From positions 59,960 to 123,959 of the forward strand of contig JANQRV010000415.1 of NCBI GenBank assembly GCA_028284395.1: a DNA stretch of 64,000 nt. Direction: 5' to 3'. Positions 8,421 through 18,117 of the stretch are shown here, piece by piece. The translations under genes and the position numbers were made by a program. The stretch's first letter is position 1. Each line of letters starts with the position of its first letter. The stretch is from Saprospiraceae bacterium (GTDB lineage: Bacteria > Bacteroidota > Bacteroidia > Chitinophagales > Saprospiraceae). Below the pieces are notes generated by a model. That model saw only the letters and a list, made by a program, of their open reading frames with translations, made no database searches and had not been told where the DNA came from.

Positions 8421-9299
8421 ATGAGAACTCTACTGATCCTTGGTTATACCCTACTGATGATATTACCGGTTTACTCCCAATCGCATCAACAATCATTTAG
8501 TTTTTCCAGCGGTAAAATACAACTGGAAGGCACTTTGTACCTTCCGGATTCTTCGGGAACCGGGTACCCCGTATTTATTATAGTGCATAAGGCTGGTAAA
8601 CAAACTAGAGAAAATTATCATCATTACGTTGAACAGCTAACGGATCAAGGATATGCAGTATTTGTTTACGATAAGAGAGGGAGCGGCAAATCTAAAGGCA
8701 AATATCGCCACGTCACCCTTAAGAACAGCACATCTGTTTTTGAAGATTTGGCTAAAGATGTTGTGGCCGCGGGAGCGTTTTTACAATCGAGAAAAGAAGT
8801 AGATGGCCGTAAAATAGGTTTGTTGGGGCTAAGTCAAGGTGGGTGGATTGTACCCGCAGCGGCGAATCAAATGGATTACATCTTTGGAGCAGTAGTCGTC
8901 TCTGGCTCTGCAGTCTCAGTCGGCACCGATATCTTTTACTGCAGAATGACTGGAAACGCAAGTAGCAAAAAGAAAGCAAAACTCAATTTTGATGAACTCA
9001 ACCGTATGACTGGACTTTTTGAAGGTAAACATGGGTTTGATCCATTTCCATACATCGACCAGCTCAAAATTCCCGTTCTTTGGATTTTTGGTGAAAAAGA
9101 CGTAACGATCCCGACAAAGTTGTGCGTCGAAAAATTGGAGGCATTACAAGATCGGCAAAGTCATTTACAATTCGATATTAGGCTTTTTGCCGAAGCCGAT
9201 CATTATCTTTATAACGTATTGACAAACAGTCCTGTTGATTACTTTAGTGCAGTGAAAGAATGGCTGTTTGGCCTAGAGCAATTGGCATGGCGGAATTAA
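8421..9299 (+). CDS. Exported alpha/beta hydrolase
   Basis: A 292-residue serine hydrolase with an N-terminal signal peptide (MRTLLILGYTLLMILPVYSQ). An in-frame TTG at 8400 is less likely because it would precede this hydrophobic start. The fold is shown by the strand-turn VYDKRGSGKSKG, the nucleophile elbow GLSQGGW with Ser about residue 138, an acid in GEKDVTIP and a His in EADHYLY, together a plausible catalytic triad. This resembles the bacterial acyl-peptidase/dienelactone-hydrolase-like esterases; the substrate is not identifiable. It stands alone between a terminator and a long upstream region of the porP gene. Confidence 0.82.
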   Translation: MRTLLILGYTLLMILPVYSQSHQQSFSFSSGKIQLEGTLYLPDSSGTGYPVFIIVHKAGKQTRENYHHYVEQLTDQGYAVFVYDKRGSGKSKGKYRHVTLKNSTSVFEDLAKDVVAAGAFLQSRKEVDGRKIGLLGLSQGGWIVPAAANQMDYIFGAVVVSGSAVSVGTDIFYCRMTGNASSKKKAKLNFDELNRMTGLFEGKHGFDPFPYIDQLKIPVLWIFGEKDVTIPTKLCVEKLEALQDRQSHLQFDIRLFAEADHYLYNVLTNSPVDYFSAVKEWLFGLEQLAWRN

Positions 9300-9632
9300 T
9301 CTGCATTGAAGCTGTGGTAGTCCGATTATTTTCGAATATTTTCATTTTTTGATAGAAAATAACAGTTTTAACTTTTTTATATTAATAGAAAATCGTATAT
9401 TTAGCCCATCATTTCAAACTAACCACCCCGTTTATATTCCTCCCCCCATCCCCAGTAGAATTCAGTATTAAATTCCATGACCAGAACACATTGAGTTCTA
9501 TATCCAATTTATTGTAAAGCTACTAGATAGGATCTCTTGTATAGAGGTCACACGAGTTTTCTATGTCTGATCGAAAGAACGACCATGGTATAGAAACTGA
9601 ATGAGATTTGTAATTCCAAAAACTGTTTAAAT
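9300..9632. other. Intergenic region before porP/sprF
   Basis: AT-rich, no ORF. A weak box TATATTTA near 9396 resembles TAnnTTTG. The stretch probably holds the promoter and a long 5' leader for the porP-PKD pair. I see no hairpin with a T-run. Confidence 0.4.
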
Positions 9633-10781
9633 ATGATGCTACGTAAGTGTCTGCCTTACGCTAGCCTGTGGTTAGCATTGTCTATATGGATGTCTTCTGG
9701 TGTTAGTCTGCATGCTCAAGATCCTTCCTTTTCGCAATTTTACGCGAATCGAATCTATTTGAACCCGGCTTTTGCTGGCCTAGAAAGAGGTATAACGCTC
9801 AACGCCGTGGCCCGGATGCAATGGGTCAATATTGATAATGGGTTCAAGACCTATAACGTTACGGTAGAAACTCAATTACCAGCCTTGGGAATTGGAGTGG
9901 GGCTCCAGCTTCTCCGGAATGAGGAGGGAATCGGCAATTTGTCGACCAATCAGGCAGGAGTGGTGTTTTCGTACACCATTCCTGGAAAAAAGAGCAACTT
10001 TCACTTTGGATTGGAAGGAAAGATCGTTCAAAAGACTATTGACTGGGGTCGCTTTGTTTTTTCCGATCAGATAGATCCCTGGGACGGACTAATGAATCCC
10101 AGCTCTTTAAGCCCGGTTCTGGACAATGTGGCATACGGGGATTTGGATTTTGGCTTCGTGTGGCGCCGTCAAGGGACACTCAAACTGGGTAAGAAGAAAA
10201 TTACCAATGTACGCTCCCACATTGGCGCTAGTTTTCACCACTTACCTTACCTGATTAACAAAGATTTAAGTGGGAATGATTCTTTCCTCAACAAAGACTA
10301 TAAGGTAGCTCCCCGGACCACGATCCATGGTGGGATGATTATTCCGATCCGTATTTTTTCCGGAACAGGAACAGAAGTGGCTATTTCTCCGAATTTCAAG
10401 CTGGATTCGCAAGGCCGGCAGTTTATGAACTTTAAAGAGAATCTGACGGTCGGAACCTTAGGCTTGTACACCCTGGTCAATAACTTTTACCTGGGCTTGC
10501 TCTACCAGAATCGGGTCTACGTGCCCAGTCAATTCCATACGGATGCTTACATTCTAACTTTTGGTGCTTACACCAATAACGGTCCCCGTAAACGTGGGAA
10601 CAGCCCTTCCATTTTTCTGGGATTCAGCATGGATTTAAATACTACCGGACTAGGCCCTACTGCGGGAAATGTATATGAGTTTACCATAAGGTATCGGTTT
10701 CTTGAGAATGCGGGTTTTGGTATGAAACTTCGGGGGAATTCCAAATCTAAAAATGTGATGGACTGTAAGAGTTTTTTCTAG
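9633..10781 (+). CDS. PorP/SprF family type IX secretion membrane protein
   Basis: A 382-residue outer-membrane beta-barrel of the PorP/SprF family. A signal peptide ends near LHAQ; then comes the family opening DPSFSQFYANRIYLNPAFAGL. Amphipathic strands follow up to a C-terminal strand region YEFTIRYRF, with a short polar tail. SprF/PorP proteins act with the type IX secretion system, usually in pairs with a large secreted protein carrying a type B sorting domain, and attach that cargo to the cell surface. The next gene, 18 bp downstream, is exactly such a cargo, so the two are very likely an operon and functional partners. Confidence 0.92.
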   Translation: MMLRKCLPYASLWLALSIWMSSGVSLHAQDPSFSQFYANRIYLNPAFAGLERGITLNAVARMQWVNIDNGFKTYNVTVETQLPALGIGVGLQLLRNEEGIGNLSTNQAGVVFSYTIPGKKSNFHFGLEGKIVQKTIDWGRFVFSDQIDPWDGLMNPSSLSPVLDNVAYGDLDFGFVWRRQGTLKLGKKKITNVRSHIGASFHHLPYLINKDLSGNDSFLNKDYKVAPRTTIHGGMIIPIRIFSGTGTEVAISPNFKLDSQGRQFMNFKENLTVGTLGLYTLVNNFYLGLLYQNRVYVPSQFHTDAYILTFGAYTNNGPRKRGNSPSIFLGFSMDLNTTGLGPTAGNVYEFTIRYRFLENAGFGMKLRGNSKSKNVMDCKSFF

Positions 10782-10799
10782 CGTAACAAACATCAATCC

Positions 10800-13700
10800 A
10801 TGAAAAGCAAGTTGACATTAATGTTCTCTCTGGTCTGCCTGGTGTTTATCCAGATAAATTCTTTTGCTCAATGCAATTTTACCATTAGTGACTCCTCTCC
10901 TTGTTTTACAGAGGAAGTCAGATTTGAGGTGGTCAATCCTGCTACTACTGCCAGTTATGCTTGGGATATAGATGAAGATGGCAATACCGACTTTGAAGGA
11001 AGTTCTTTTACCTATGACTTTGCCAATTTTCCGGCGGATTCGACAATTCTTGTAACCCTTTATGAAGATGGTGATTCCTGCAGTACCCAATCTTTGGTGT
11101 TAAACACCGTACCGGATGTTAGTATTGGAGTAACTCCAGGATTGATCGTTGTTGACGGAGATGAAATGAGGGCATGTAATGGTTCGCCAACGATTGACCT
11201 GGTACTTTTCAATCGATCTGAAACGTATGATGATAACATAAAGTACACGATCGATTGGGGAGATGGGAGTGCAGCTGATGAATATAACAATACCACTTTT
11301 TCAAACACTCAAACCATTTCCCATACCTATATGCGACTGGGATACTTCACCATTTTCGTGACCGTTGAACACCGAAATGGTTGTGTTTTCACGAAGAATT
11401 ATACTTTTTACAATGGCGGAAATCCTTCGGTAGGGTTGGTAAACCCGGGAAATACAGTTGGCTTATGTGCGCCAGCAACACTTGATTTTCCGATTACAAA
11501 TACCGAAAATAATCCACCGGGAACAGAATATATGATTTATGTCAACGGAGAGGTTGTTGATACTTTCACTCAAGAAAATGTACCGGATGTATTCACTTAT
11601 ACCTTTACGGAAAATTCGTGTGGGGCTAATACCACTACAGGCAGTTATACAAATGCCTTTGACTTGAGAATATTAGCTTCAAATCCGTGTAATTCCTCTG
11701 CCGCCACGATTGAGCCGATCGAAGTCACTACTCCACCGACGCCAGACTTTGATATCGCTAGCCCTATCAGCATCTGTGCCGGCGAGGAATACACGTTTAC
11801 GGATTTGTCTAGAGACATCATCGAAATCATAAGTGGCAACCCGTCCAGTTGCATCGATGTGTTAAGTCCGAATTGGAGTATCTCGGGGACCGCAAACGAG
11901 GATTGGGTTTTGAACAATGGTAGTTTGTTCGGTTCCGAACAGATTGGAGTGGAATTCCTCAAACCCGGAGTATATACCATTGAATTGACTATTGTTAGTT
12001 TTTCATGCGGTCCTTTGTCGATTAGCAGGGACATAACGATTTATGAACCTCCGGAAATTATTCCAACGGATTCCATTCCTTTTCTTGGGCAAGATGGTTC
12101 CCAAGCACTTTGTGCACCATTACAGGCAATCATGCCAAAAATTGCAAAAGGTGATTCTTTAAGTTATAACTGGATCATTAGTCCGGATACTGGATGGGAA
12201 TTTCTGGATAGCACCAACAGTGCCAGTTTGCAACCCAAGATCCAATTTAACGAAGGAGGGGTCTATGATGTTCGAGTTGAGGTAACCAACCCTTGTTCAG
12301 TGGTTTCTTGGCAAGCTAGCCTTGAAGTGCCGGGGCCACCGGCTGCGATAATGGACCCCATTCCTGACTTTTGCCAGACCGCTACGCTAAACTTTGATTC
12401 GGCCAATATAGACATTCGTGCAAATGGTTCATTAATCAATGAGATTAGTTGGCGCTTTCCTGGAGCTGACCTCGAAAGTACTGATGAACTATATCCGAAA
12501 AATATCAATTATGCTAATCCCGGTGTTTATCCGGTAGAATTGCTCCTAAAAAATGCTTGTGGTGAGCAAATTATTACGGATACATTTCGTGTCCAAGAAC
12601 CAACTTCGCTCAACCTACCTCCGGATACGACGGTGTGCATCAATGAAGGCCCCCTAACATTGATTGCCACTCCGGAAGGTGGGACTTGGTCAGGTACAGG
12701 TATTCAAGAAGATGTATTTAATCCTGCGATCGCTCGGTCTGGTAACCACTCTATCACCTATAGTTTTGGGGTTGGTGCTTGCTTTGTCGAAGACCAATTT
12801 ACTATTTCGGTCCTAGATGCACCGAGCATTGATGCCGGACCCGATCAGTCATTATGTGAAAATGATGCAACCATCGCATTGACTGGTTCACCGGCCGGAG
12901 GGCTCTGGACAACCGAAGATAGTATCGATATCAGTGCACTGGAAATAATACCATCGAAAACGCCTCCTGGCATATATACCTTGAGTTATGCATTTGCTGG
13001 TGGCCAGGGATGTCAAGGGCGCGATCAACTGGTTGTAGAAATCAAGCCTACACCAATTTTGGAAGTACCAGATACCACTTATTGTAACACCCCGGGCCGA
13101 GTTACTCTTCCACAAGCTAATCTGGTGGGGGGAAATTGGTCGGGCATTGGGGTCGTAAATGCAACGGGACAGTTTGATCCCGGTACCGCAGGTGGTCCTG
13201 GTACTTACAGGCTGCAATACACTTATCAGGCTGTCAATGGTTGCAGTGCTGCCTACGAAATAAAGGTAGGCGTTATAGATCCAACGAATGTCGATGCAGG
13301 GCCGGATCAGTCTCTTTGCTTCGGAGATGAGGTTTATGTACTTAGTGATTTTGCTAATCCGGCTGGTGGGCGTTGGACTGCCAATACGGATGGTCTTGTC
13401 GGAGATGCGTTCGATCCGGGAGAAGCAGGTGGTGGCGACTACTTGTTCCGATATCGTGTAGGAACCGGAAACTGCCGTGTGGAAGATACCTTAAGGATCA
13501 AAGTAATTGAATTAAATACAGTTGAAGCAGGACCGGACCAAAATATCTGCTTTGATGGAAATCCGCTACAACTACACGGCAATGTCCCGGCGACTGGAAC
13601 CTGGGAAGGCCCTGGAATTGTGAATGCTACAACCGGAATATTCGACGCTCAGACCGTGGGTGTAGGGTCATACACAATCTCTTTCTCTATTTTTGATGCC

Positions 13701-16268
13701 GAGACAGGGTGTTCTAACCTGGATCGCAAAAACGTGACCGTTCATCCCGCCCCCGTAGCAGATTTTGAATTGCCTTCCCGGATTTGCACCAATTCCAGTG
13801 TTCAATTGCGGACTGCTGCTGAGGAAATCAGTTTTATTGACTGGCAGATTAGTGATGGACGAACTTTTTCTACTCTGGAGCCGGAATTGTCCTTTGCAAC
13901 ACCGGGAACATATCAGATTTCTGTGAATCTGGAAAATCGATTTGGCTGTAGCAACCGTACCGAAAATTCGATTCAAGTAATCGAGGCGCCAAAGGCAAAG
14001 TTCACTTTACCCGAACGAGAAGCCTGTAAATCCTTAGCGGTCATCCCTGTTAACGAGGGGGAAGGATTTGAAGTATCCTTTTATTGGGACTTTGGGAATG
14101 GTCAGGTGGCAACAGAGTCTCAACCTTCTATCCCTATTGACTACTCGGTCGAACTGGAAGACAGGGTGTTTCACCTACAGTTGGAGGCAGTGAATGAATG
14201 TGGTCGGGACTTATACCGCGATTCAGTTCTGGTTAAAGCTACTCCGTTGGTGGACTTTGGGTTTACGGTCGATACGGCCTGTGCTCCTGTAAACGTAGCA
14301 TTCAATAATGTTTCTGCTGAGAATGTGGACAATTATTATTGGGACTTTGGTAACGGCAGTACCTCGACCGACTCTCTTCCCGCCATGCAATCTTATTACA
14401 ACGATACCATACCTGTTGATTATCCTATTTTTTTAGTAGGAAGCAACGAATGTGGAAATGATACCATAACCCGGGTGTTGACCGTAGAACCCGAAACGGT
14501 CGAGGCTTTCTTTAATATCTCGAAAGTGGAGGGATGTTCTCCCATGACGATTACATTGGAGGATTTTTCTACTCCCGGTACAAATATCAGCTGGGATTTT
14601 GGCGATGGTGCCACCTCAGCAGTTCATGATCCTATTCACACGTTTACAGAGGCTGGGCGTTACCTGATCAGGCACTATGCAAGCAATGCATGTGCGATGG
14701 ACAGTTCGAATATTGAGATCGAGGTTTTGCCCGGACCTGCTGTGGATTTTGAATTTTCAACTAATTTGTGCGTAGCACAACCAGTTCAGTTTACGAATCG
14801 GTCACAAAACCACACCAGCAGCATCTGGTATTTCGGAAATGGGGATACGTCGATCGTATCGGATCCAACTTATGAATTCAACCAGACAGGTACTTTTGAC
14901 GTTCGTTTGCGAGTTACCGATATCCAATCTGGTTGTGTTGCAGAAGCAGTGGAAGAAGTTACGATCTTGTCAGCACCCGAACCAGCATTTGATCTGAACA
15001 TTGCCGAGGGCTGCACACCACTAACAATTGCATCTATAAATCAAAGTCGACAGGCGGATTTTTACGAATGGGATTTTGGCGATGGGAATTCTTCAGTAGC
15101 CATTAGCCCTGAACATACCTATTTTGAAACGGGGCGGTACGACGTGAAATTAACCGTCATGGATAAGCATGGTTGTAAGGCCGATACAGTTTGGACCAAT
15201 GTACATGCATTTCCGGTTCCAAAGGCCGCATTTAAAGTCGATCGGCCGGTCTATTGTGGATTGCCAGCTACCATCACGGTACAAAATAATACTGAAGGAG
15301 CAGATGGGTTCCTGTGGAACTTTGCTGATGGCGGGACCTCTCCGTTGGTCTCGCCACAGCATGAATACCGGGAAAGTGGTGATTACGAAATTGAATTAAA
15401 CGTGAGTAACCAATATGGTTGCAAAGATGCTACTACTCAAAACCTTCGGCTGATTGATCAACCAATAGCCGATTTTGGCCTGGATGAGTTATCCGGCTGC
15501 AGTCCGTTTACTGCTGTTTTTCAAAACTACTCTGACGGGGAAACGTTTCTGTGGGATTTTGGCGATGCCAAAACCTCCACAGAGCGTTTGCCCACTCATC
15601 AGTATGTGGAAGCCGGCCGGTATGATGTACAATTGATCGTGGGAAGAGAAAACCTTTGTTTTGATACGCTCCTTCTCAATGGTGCCGTTGACGTTTGGCA
15701 AACGCCGACCGCCAGTTTCGAATGGGCGGATCAGATCGATGGTGAGCCAAAGGGGAAGATCCTTTTTAACAACACTTCAAAAAATGCATTGTCCTATATC
15801 TGGGATTTTGGAGATGGTACACAATCGTACGAAGTTCATCCCACGCATAGGTACTATGTAAATGGTATAAGAGAGGTTTATTTACAAGCATTGGGTGAAC
15901 AGGGGTGTACCGCCGATACGTTGGTCATTATTGAACCAACATTTTTCGGGCAGTTGTACATCCCAAACGCCTTTGCCCCAGATTTGGGAAAGGGTGAAGC
16001 TCAAATCTTTCTACCCAAAGGACATGGATTGAAAGAATTTCACTTGCAAATCTTTTCCACTTATGGAGAATTACTTTGGGAAACATTTGACCTTGTAGAA
16101 GGCCAGCCGTCCACCGGCTGGGATGGCACACATAAAGGATATCCCTTGCCACAGGATGTTTATGTCTGGAAGGCGCGTGCAGTGTTTGAGGATGGAACGA
16201 CTTGGAAGGGCAATAAAGCAATTAGTGGCAAGTATCAAAAAGCAGGATCCGTTACGCTTTTACGTTGA
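10800..16268 (+). CDS. Giant PKD-repeat adhesin with gliding-type (type B) T9SS C-terminal domain
   Basis: A 1,822-residue surface protein. The signal peptide (residues 1-24) ends NSFAQ. The N-terminal third has PKD-like Ig domains, for example DWGDGSAADEY near residue 150. The centre (about 600-1000) contains five diverged repeats built as A/PGPDQ or PDTT + C, then GGxWSGxG, then FxPxxAGxGxY. The C-terminal part has about eight PKD domains marked by WDFGDG or close variants (FYWDFGNG, ISWDFGDG, YEWDFGDG, YIWDFGDG). The last ~105 residues, from YIPNAFAPD to the end, are the gliding-motility C-terminal sorting domain (TGWDG, DVYVWKA). It is inferred to be exported by the type IX system and held at the surface by the upstream PorP/SprF partner, in adhesion or gliding. 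The gene shows no frameshift over 5.5 kb. Confidence 0.92.
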   Translation: MKSKLTLMFSLVCLVFIQINSFAQCNFTISDSSPCFTEEVRFEVVNPATTASYAWDIDEDGNTDFEGSSFTYDFANFPADSTILVTLYEDGDSCSTQSLVLNTVPDVSIGVTPGLIVVDGDEMRACNGSPTIDLVLFNRSETYDDNIKYTIDWGDGSAADEYNNTTFSNTQTISHTYMRLGYFTIFVTVEHRNGCVFTKNYTFYNGGNPSVGLVNPGNTVGLCAPATLDFPITNTENNPPGTEYMIYVNGEVVDTFTQENVPDVFTYTFTENSCGANTTTGSYTNAFDLRILASNPCNSSAATIEPIEVTTPPTPDFDIASPISICAGEEYTFTDLSRDIIEIISGNPSSCIDVLSPNWSISGTANEDWVLNNGSLFGSEQIGVEFLKPGVYTIELTIVSFSCGPLSISRDITIYEPPEIIPTDSIPFLGQDGSQALCAPLQAIMPKIAKGDSLSYNWIISPDTGWEFLDSTNSASLQPKIQFNEGGVYDVRVEVTNPCSVVSWQASLEVPGPPAAIMDPIPDFCQTATLNFDSANIDIRANGSLINEISWRFPGADLESTDELYPKNINYANPGVYPVELLLKNACGEQIITDTFRVQEPTSLNLPPDTTVCINEGPLTLIATPEGGTWSGTGIQEDVFNPAIARSGNHSITYSFGVGACFVEDQFTISVLDAPSIDAGPDQSLCENDATIALTGSPAGGLWTTEDSIDISALEIIPSKTPPGIYTLSYAFAGGQGCQGRDQLVVEIKPTPILEVPDTTYCNTPGRVTLPQANLVGGNWSGIGVVNATGQFDPGTAGGPGTYRLQYTYQAVNGCSAAYEIKVGVIDPTNVDAGPDQSLCFGDEVYVLSDFANPAGGRWTANTDGLVGDAFDPGEAGGGDYLFRYRVGTGNCRVEDTLRIKVIELNTVEAGPDQNICFDGNPLQLHGNVPATGTWEGPGIVNATTGIFDAQTVGVGSYTISFSIFDAETGCSNLDRKNVTVHPAPVADFELPSRICTNSSVQLRTAAEEISFIDWQISDGRTFSTLEPELSFATPGTYQISVNLENRFGCSNRTENSIQVIEAPKAKFTLPEREACKSLAVIPVNEGEGFEVSFYWDFGNGQVATESQPSIPIDYSVELEDRVFHLQLEAVNECGRDLYRDSVLVKATPLVDFGFTVDTACAPVNVAFNNVSAENVDNYYWDFGNGSTSTDSLPAMQSYYNDTIPVDYPIFLVGSNECGNDTITRVLTVEPETVEAFFNISKVEGCSPMTITLEDFSTPGTNISWDFGDGATSAVHDPIHTFTEAGRYLIRHYASNACAMDSSNIEIEVLPGPAVDFEFSTNLCVAQPVQFTNRSQNHTSSIWYFGNGDTSIVSDPTYEFNQTGTFDVRLRVTDIQSGCVAEAVEEVTILSAPEPAFDLNIAEGCTPLTIASINQSRQADFYEWDFGDGNSSVAISPEHTYFETGRYDVKLTVMDKHGCKADTVWTNVHAFPVPKAAFKVDRPVYCGLPATITVQNNTEGADGFLWNFADGGTSPLVSPQHEYRESGDYEIELNVSNQYGCKDATTQNLRLIDQPIADFGLDELSGCSPFTAVFQNYSDGETFLWDFGDAKTSTERLPTHQYVEAGRYDVQLIVGRENLCFDTLLLNGAVDVWQTPTASFEWADQIDGEPKGKILFNNTSKNALSYIWDFGDGTQSYEVHPTHRYYVNGIREVYLQALGEQGCTADTLVIIEPTFFGQLYIPNAFAPDLGKGEAQIFLPKGHGLKEFHLQIFSTYGELLWETFDLVEGQPSTGWDGTHKGYPLPQDVYVWKARAVFEDGTTWKGNKAISGKYQKAGSVTLLR

Positions 16269-16295
16269 CATAACTTGACGACCGTTCTCATGTTT

Positions 16296-16319
16296 GTTTC
16301 GAGGCCCCTCCCTCGAAAC
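16296..16319. terminator. Hairpin between convergent genes
   Basis: GTTTCGAGG (16296-16304) pairs perfectly with CCTCGAAAC (16311-16319), loop CCCCTC, followed by CTTTCATTT on the + strand. The T-run is weak, so this is a likely but not classical terminator for the adhesin transcript. Confidence 0.5.
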
Positions 16320-16461
16320 CTTTCATTTCGATACGCACACTCCGACTCACAAAAGGCAAAGAAGGTATTCCACGAGTGTCTACCCCACTCTTTACTTCAA
16401 AGAATTCTTAGGTTGGATATGTGATTGCCCCCCGTTTTTTTATTTCTTTCATGGAAGGGTC

Positions 16462-16767
16462 TTACCCCTTGACAAGCTTTGTCTCAACAATAGCCCCGCG
16501 GTTGATCTTGCCATAGATATGGGGATAATAGGTACCTACCGGAGCTTTTTCTACTTTTACTTCAGCTTTTAGTGAAGCGACCATTATCTTTAGGCTCAAG
16601 ATATTACTGGATTCCTTAAAATAACGATCGATAATGTCATCGATCTGATTTTCGTAACAACAATGTATAAAACCTTCCTTCTCAAACTCATCCGGCCAAT
16701 ACCATTCTGGGTCGTCAAAGGACTGATAATGGCTGGTTGGGGCGAGGTGAAAGATAAATGCCTCCAT
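16462..16767 (-). CDS. DUF952 domain protein
   Basis: A small cytosolic protein of 101 residues. It has the DUF952 pattern: FIFHLAP at the start, an EGFIHCCYENQ segment near residue 30, and YYPHIYGKINRGAIVE near the end. DUF952 proteins resemble glutathione-S-transferase-like or ADP-ribosyltransferase-like small folds, and no biochemical role is firmly known to me. It lies 5 bp downstream of the Gfo/Idh/MocA gene on the same strand, so the two are probably cotranscribed. Confidence 0.85.
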   Translation of the reverse strand: MEAFIFHLAPTSHYQSFDDPEWYWPDEFEKEGFIHCCYENQIDDIIDRYFKESSNILSLKIMVASLKAEVKVEKAPVGTYYPHIYGKINRGAIVETKLVKG

Positions 16768-16772
16768 GCCTT

Positions 16773-17849
16773 CTAGAGTTTGACTGTTTGTCCGGTTTTG
16801 TAGGACTCGTCGGCAGCTAAGACGATACGTAAACTATTGACAGCGTCACTCATGTGTTGGGTAAGATCAAGATTCTGCTGAATGGACTTTAAGAAATAAG
16901 CTTGTTCAAGATAGCAAAGGCCATCATGGTCCGGTTCACCAGCGGTGCTGATGTATTCATCCGCTTTTTGAAAATTGCCGTTCTGATCCAAAGAACTATG
17001 GTGCAATTTTAGAGCACCTGTTTTTGTGTGGCTGTCAATATCTGAAGAATCATCGGATCGTTCATTTCCCGTGCTATCCACAATGCTAACACAGCCTTTG
17101 GGACCAATCACATCTTTTACAAAGAAGGCTGTTTCACTCATCATCGGACCCCATCCCGCCTCATACCATCCAATCGAACCATCGTCGAAAGTAACCTGCA
17201 AGTGCCCATAATTGTACATGTCCTTAGCTACCTCATTACTTAGGCGTGCTCCGATTGCGCTGACACTGATTGGGTTTGCTTCCGTCATTTGGCACATCAC
17301 ATCGACATAATGAACACCGCAGTCCACAATTGGAGACATGGTTTTCATCAATTGTTTATGGGTCCCCCACATGTCTCCACTACTCTGTTGGTTAAGATTC
17401 ATTCGCATGACGAGAGGCTTGCCGAGTGTTTTTGTCACGTCGATGAATTTCGTCCACGCGGGATGTACTCGAAGAATGTACCCAATAACTAATTTCTTAC
17501 CTTTGGCCACCGCCATATCAACAATTTCCTGAGCTTCTTCCACGGTATTGGCCAGCGGTTTTTCAATGAAGACATGGGCACCAGCTTTTAGACTTTTGAC
17601 GGCGTATTCCGCATGCGTTTCTGGGTAGGTATTGATGGATACTGCGTCTGGCTGCGTAGCGGCGAGTGCGGTATCAAAATCACCAAAATCTGGGTAGCCT
17701 CCTAATTCTTGCGATAATCGAAGCCTGCTGGCAGGAGTTCTACTAACCAAACCGACAATTTCGAAATCTTCCATTTGGTGATAAGCCCGTGCATGGGAAG
17801 TGCCCATATTACCACAACCAACTACGAGAACCTTTAGTTTGCTAGACAT
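16773..17849 (-). CDS. Gfo/Idh/MocA family oxidoreductase
   Basis: A 358-residue NAD(P)-dependent dehydrogenase. The N-terminal Rossmann motif is VVGCGNMGTSHARAYH (residues 9-24) and the family EKP motif is in VFIEKPLANT near residue 95. The C-terminal beta-sheet domain includes DCGVHYVDVM, which contains the conserved DxxxHxxD-type active-site histidine. These enzymes oxidise or reduce sugars, inositols or related polyols; the substrate here is not identifiable. The last gene of the unit is the DUF952 gene. There is no signal peptide, so it acts in the cytosol. Confidence 0.87.
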   Translation of the reverse strand: MSSKLKVLVVGCGNMGTSHARAYHQMEDFEIVGLVSRTPASRLRLSQELGGYPDFGDFDTALAATQPDAVSINTYPETHAEYAVKSLKAGAHVFIEKPLANTVEEAQEIVDMAVAKGKKLVIGYILRVHPAWTKFIDVTKTLGKPLVMRMNLNQQSSGDMWGTHKQLMKTMSPIVDCGVHYVDVMCQMTEANPISVSAIGARLSNEVAKDMYNYGHLQVTFDDGSIGWYEAGWGPMMSETAFFVKDVIGPKGCVSIVDSTGNERSDDSSDIDSHTKTGALKLHHSSLDQNGNFQKADEYISTAGEPDHDGLCYLEQAYFLKSIQQNLDLTQHMSDAVNSLRIVLAADESYKTGQTVKL

Positions 17850-18117
17850 GAATTATAAGTTTGCGTGCTAAATTATCATTTTTTTTGTGCCGCTGTAAAA
17901 TTTTTTAATTTTGGGCAAGGTTAGTCCGCTCCAATTCGTTTCTCTTTTACTACTGCTGCCCCAAGCAATTTTATCTATCCTTTTGACTAAATCCAAGTTT
18001 TCGAAAACACCCTTATGATTCTTTTCACTGGTAACAGATGATATTGAAACCATAGAAAAGTGTTAATTTCAATTAGAATTACAAATAAGTAATCTCGTAC
18101 CATCAAATTCAATCATC

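Noticed and set aside
10800..16268. Repeats resembling a CRISPR or tandem array
   Set aside because: The periodicity is at protein level (PKD and GGxWSGxG domains); the DNA copies are diverged and unequal in length.
16294..16572. 92-codon + strand frame after the adhesin
   Set aside because: Low-complexity aromatic translation, starts inside the hairpin and overlaps the DUF952 gene on the other strand.
17868..18053. 61-codon minus-strand frame upstream of the S9 peptidase gene
   Set aside because: Non-coding composition, no domain, lies in the promoter region of two divergent genes.
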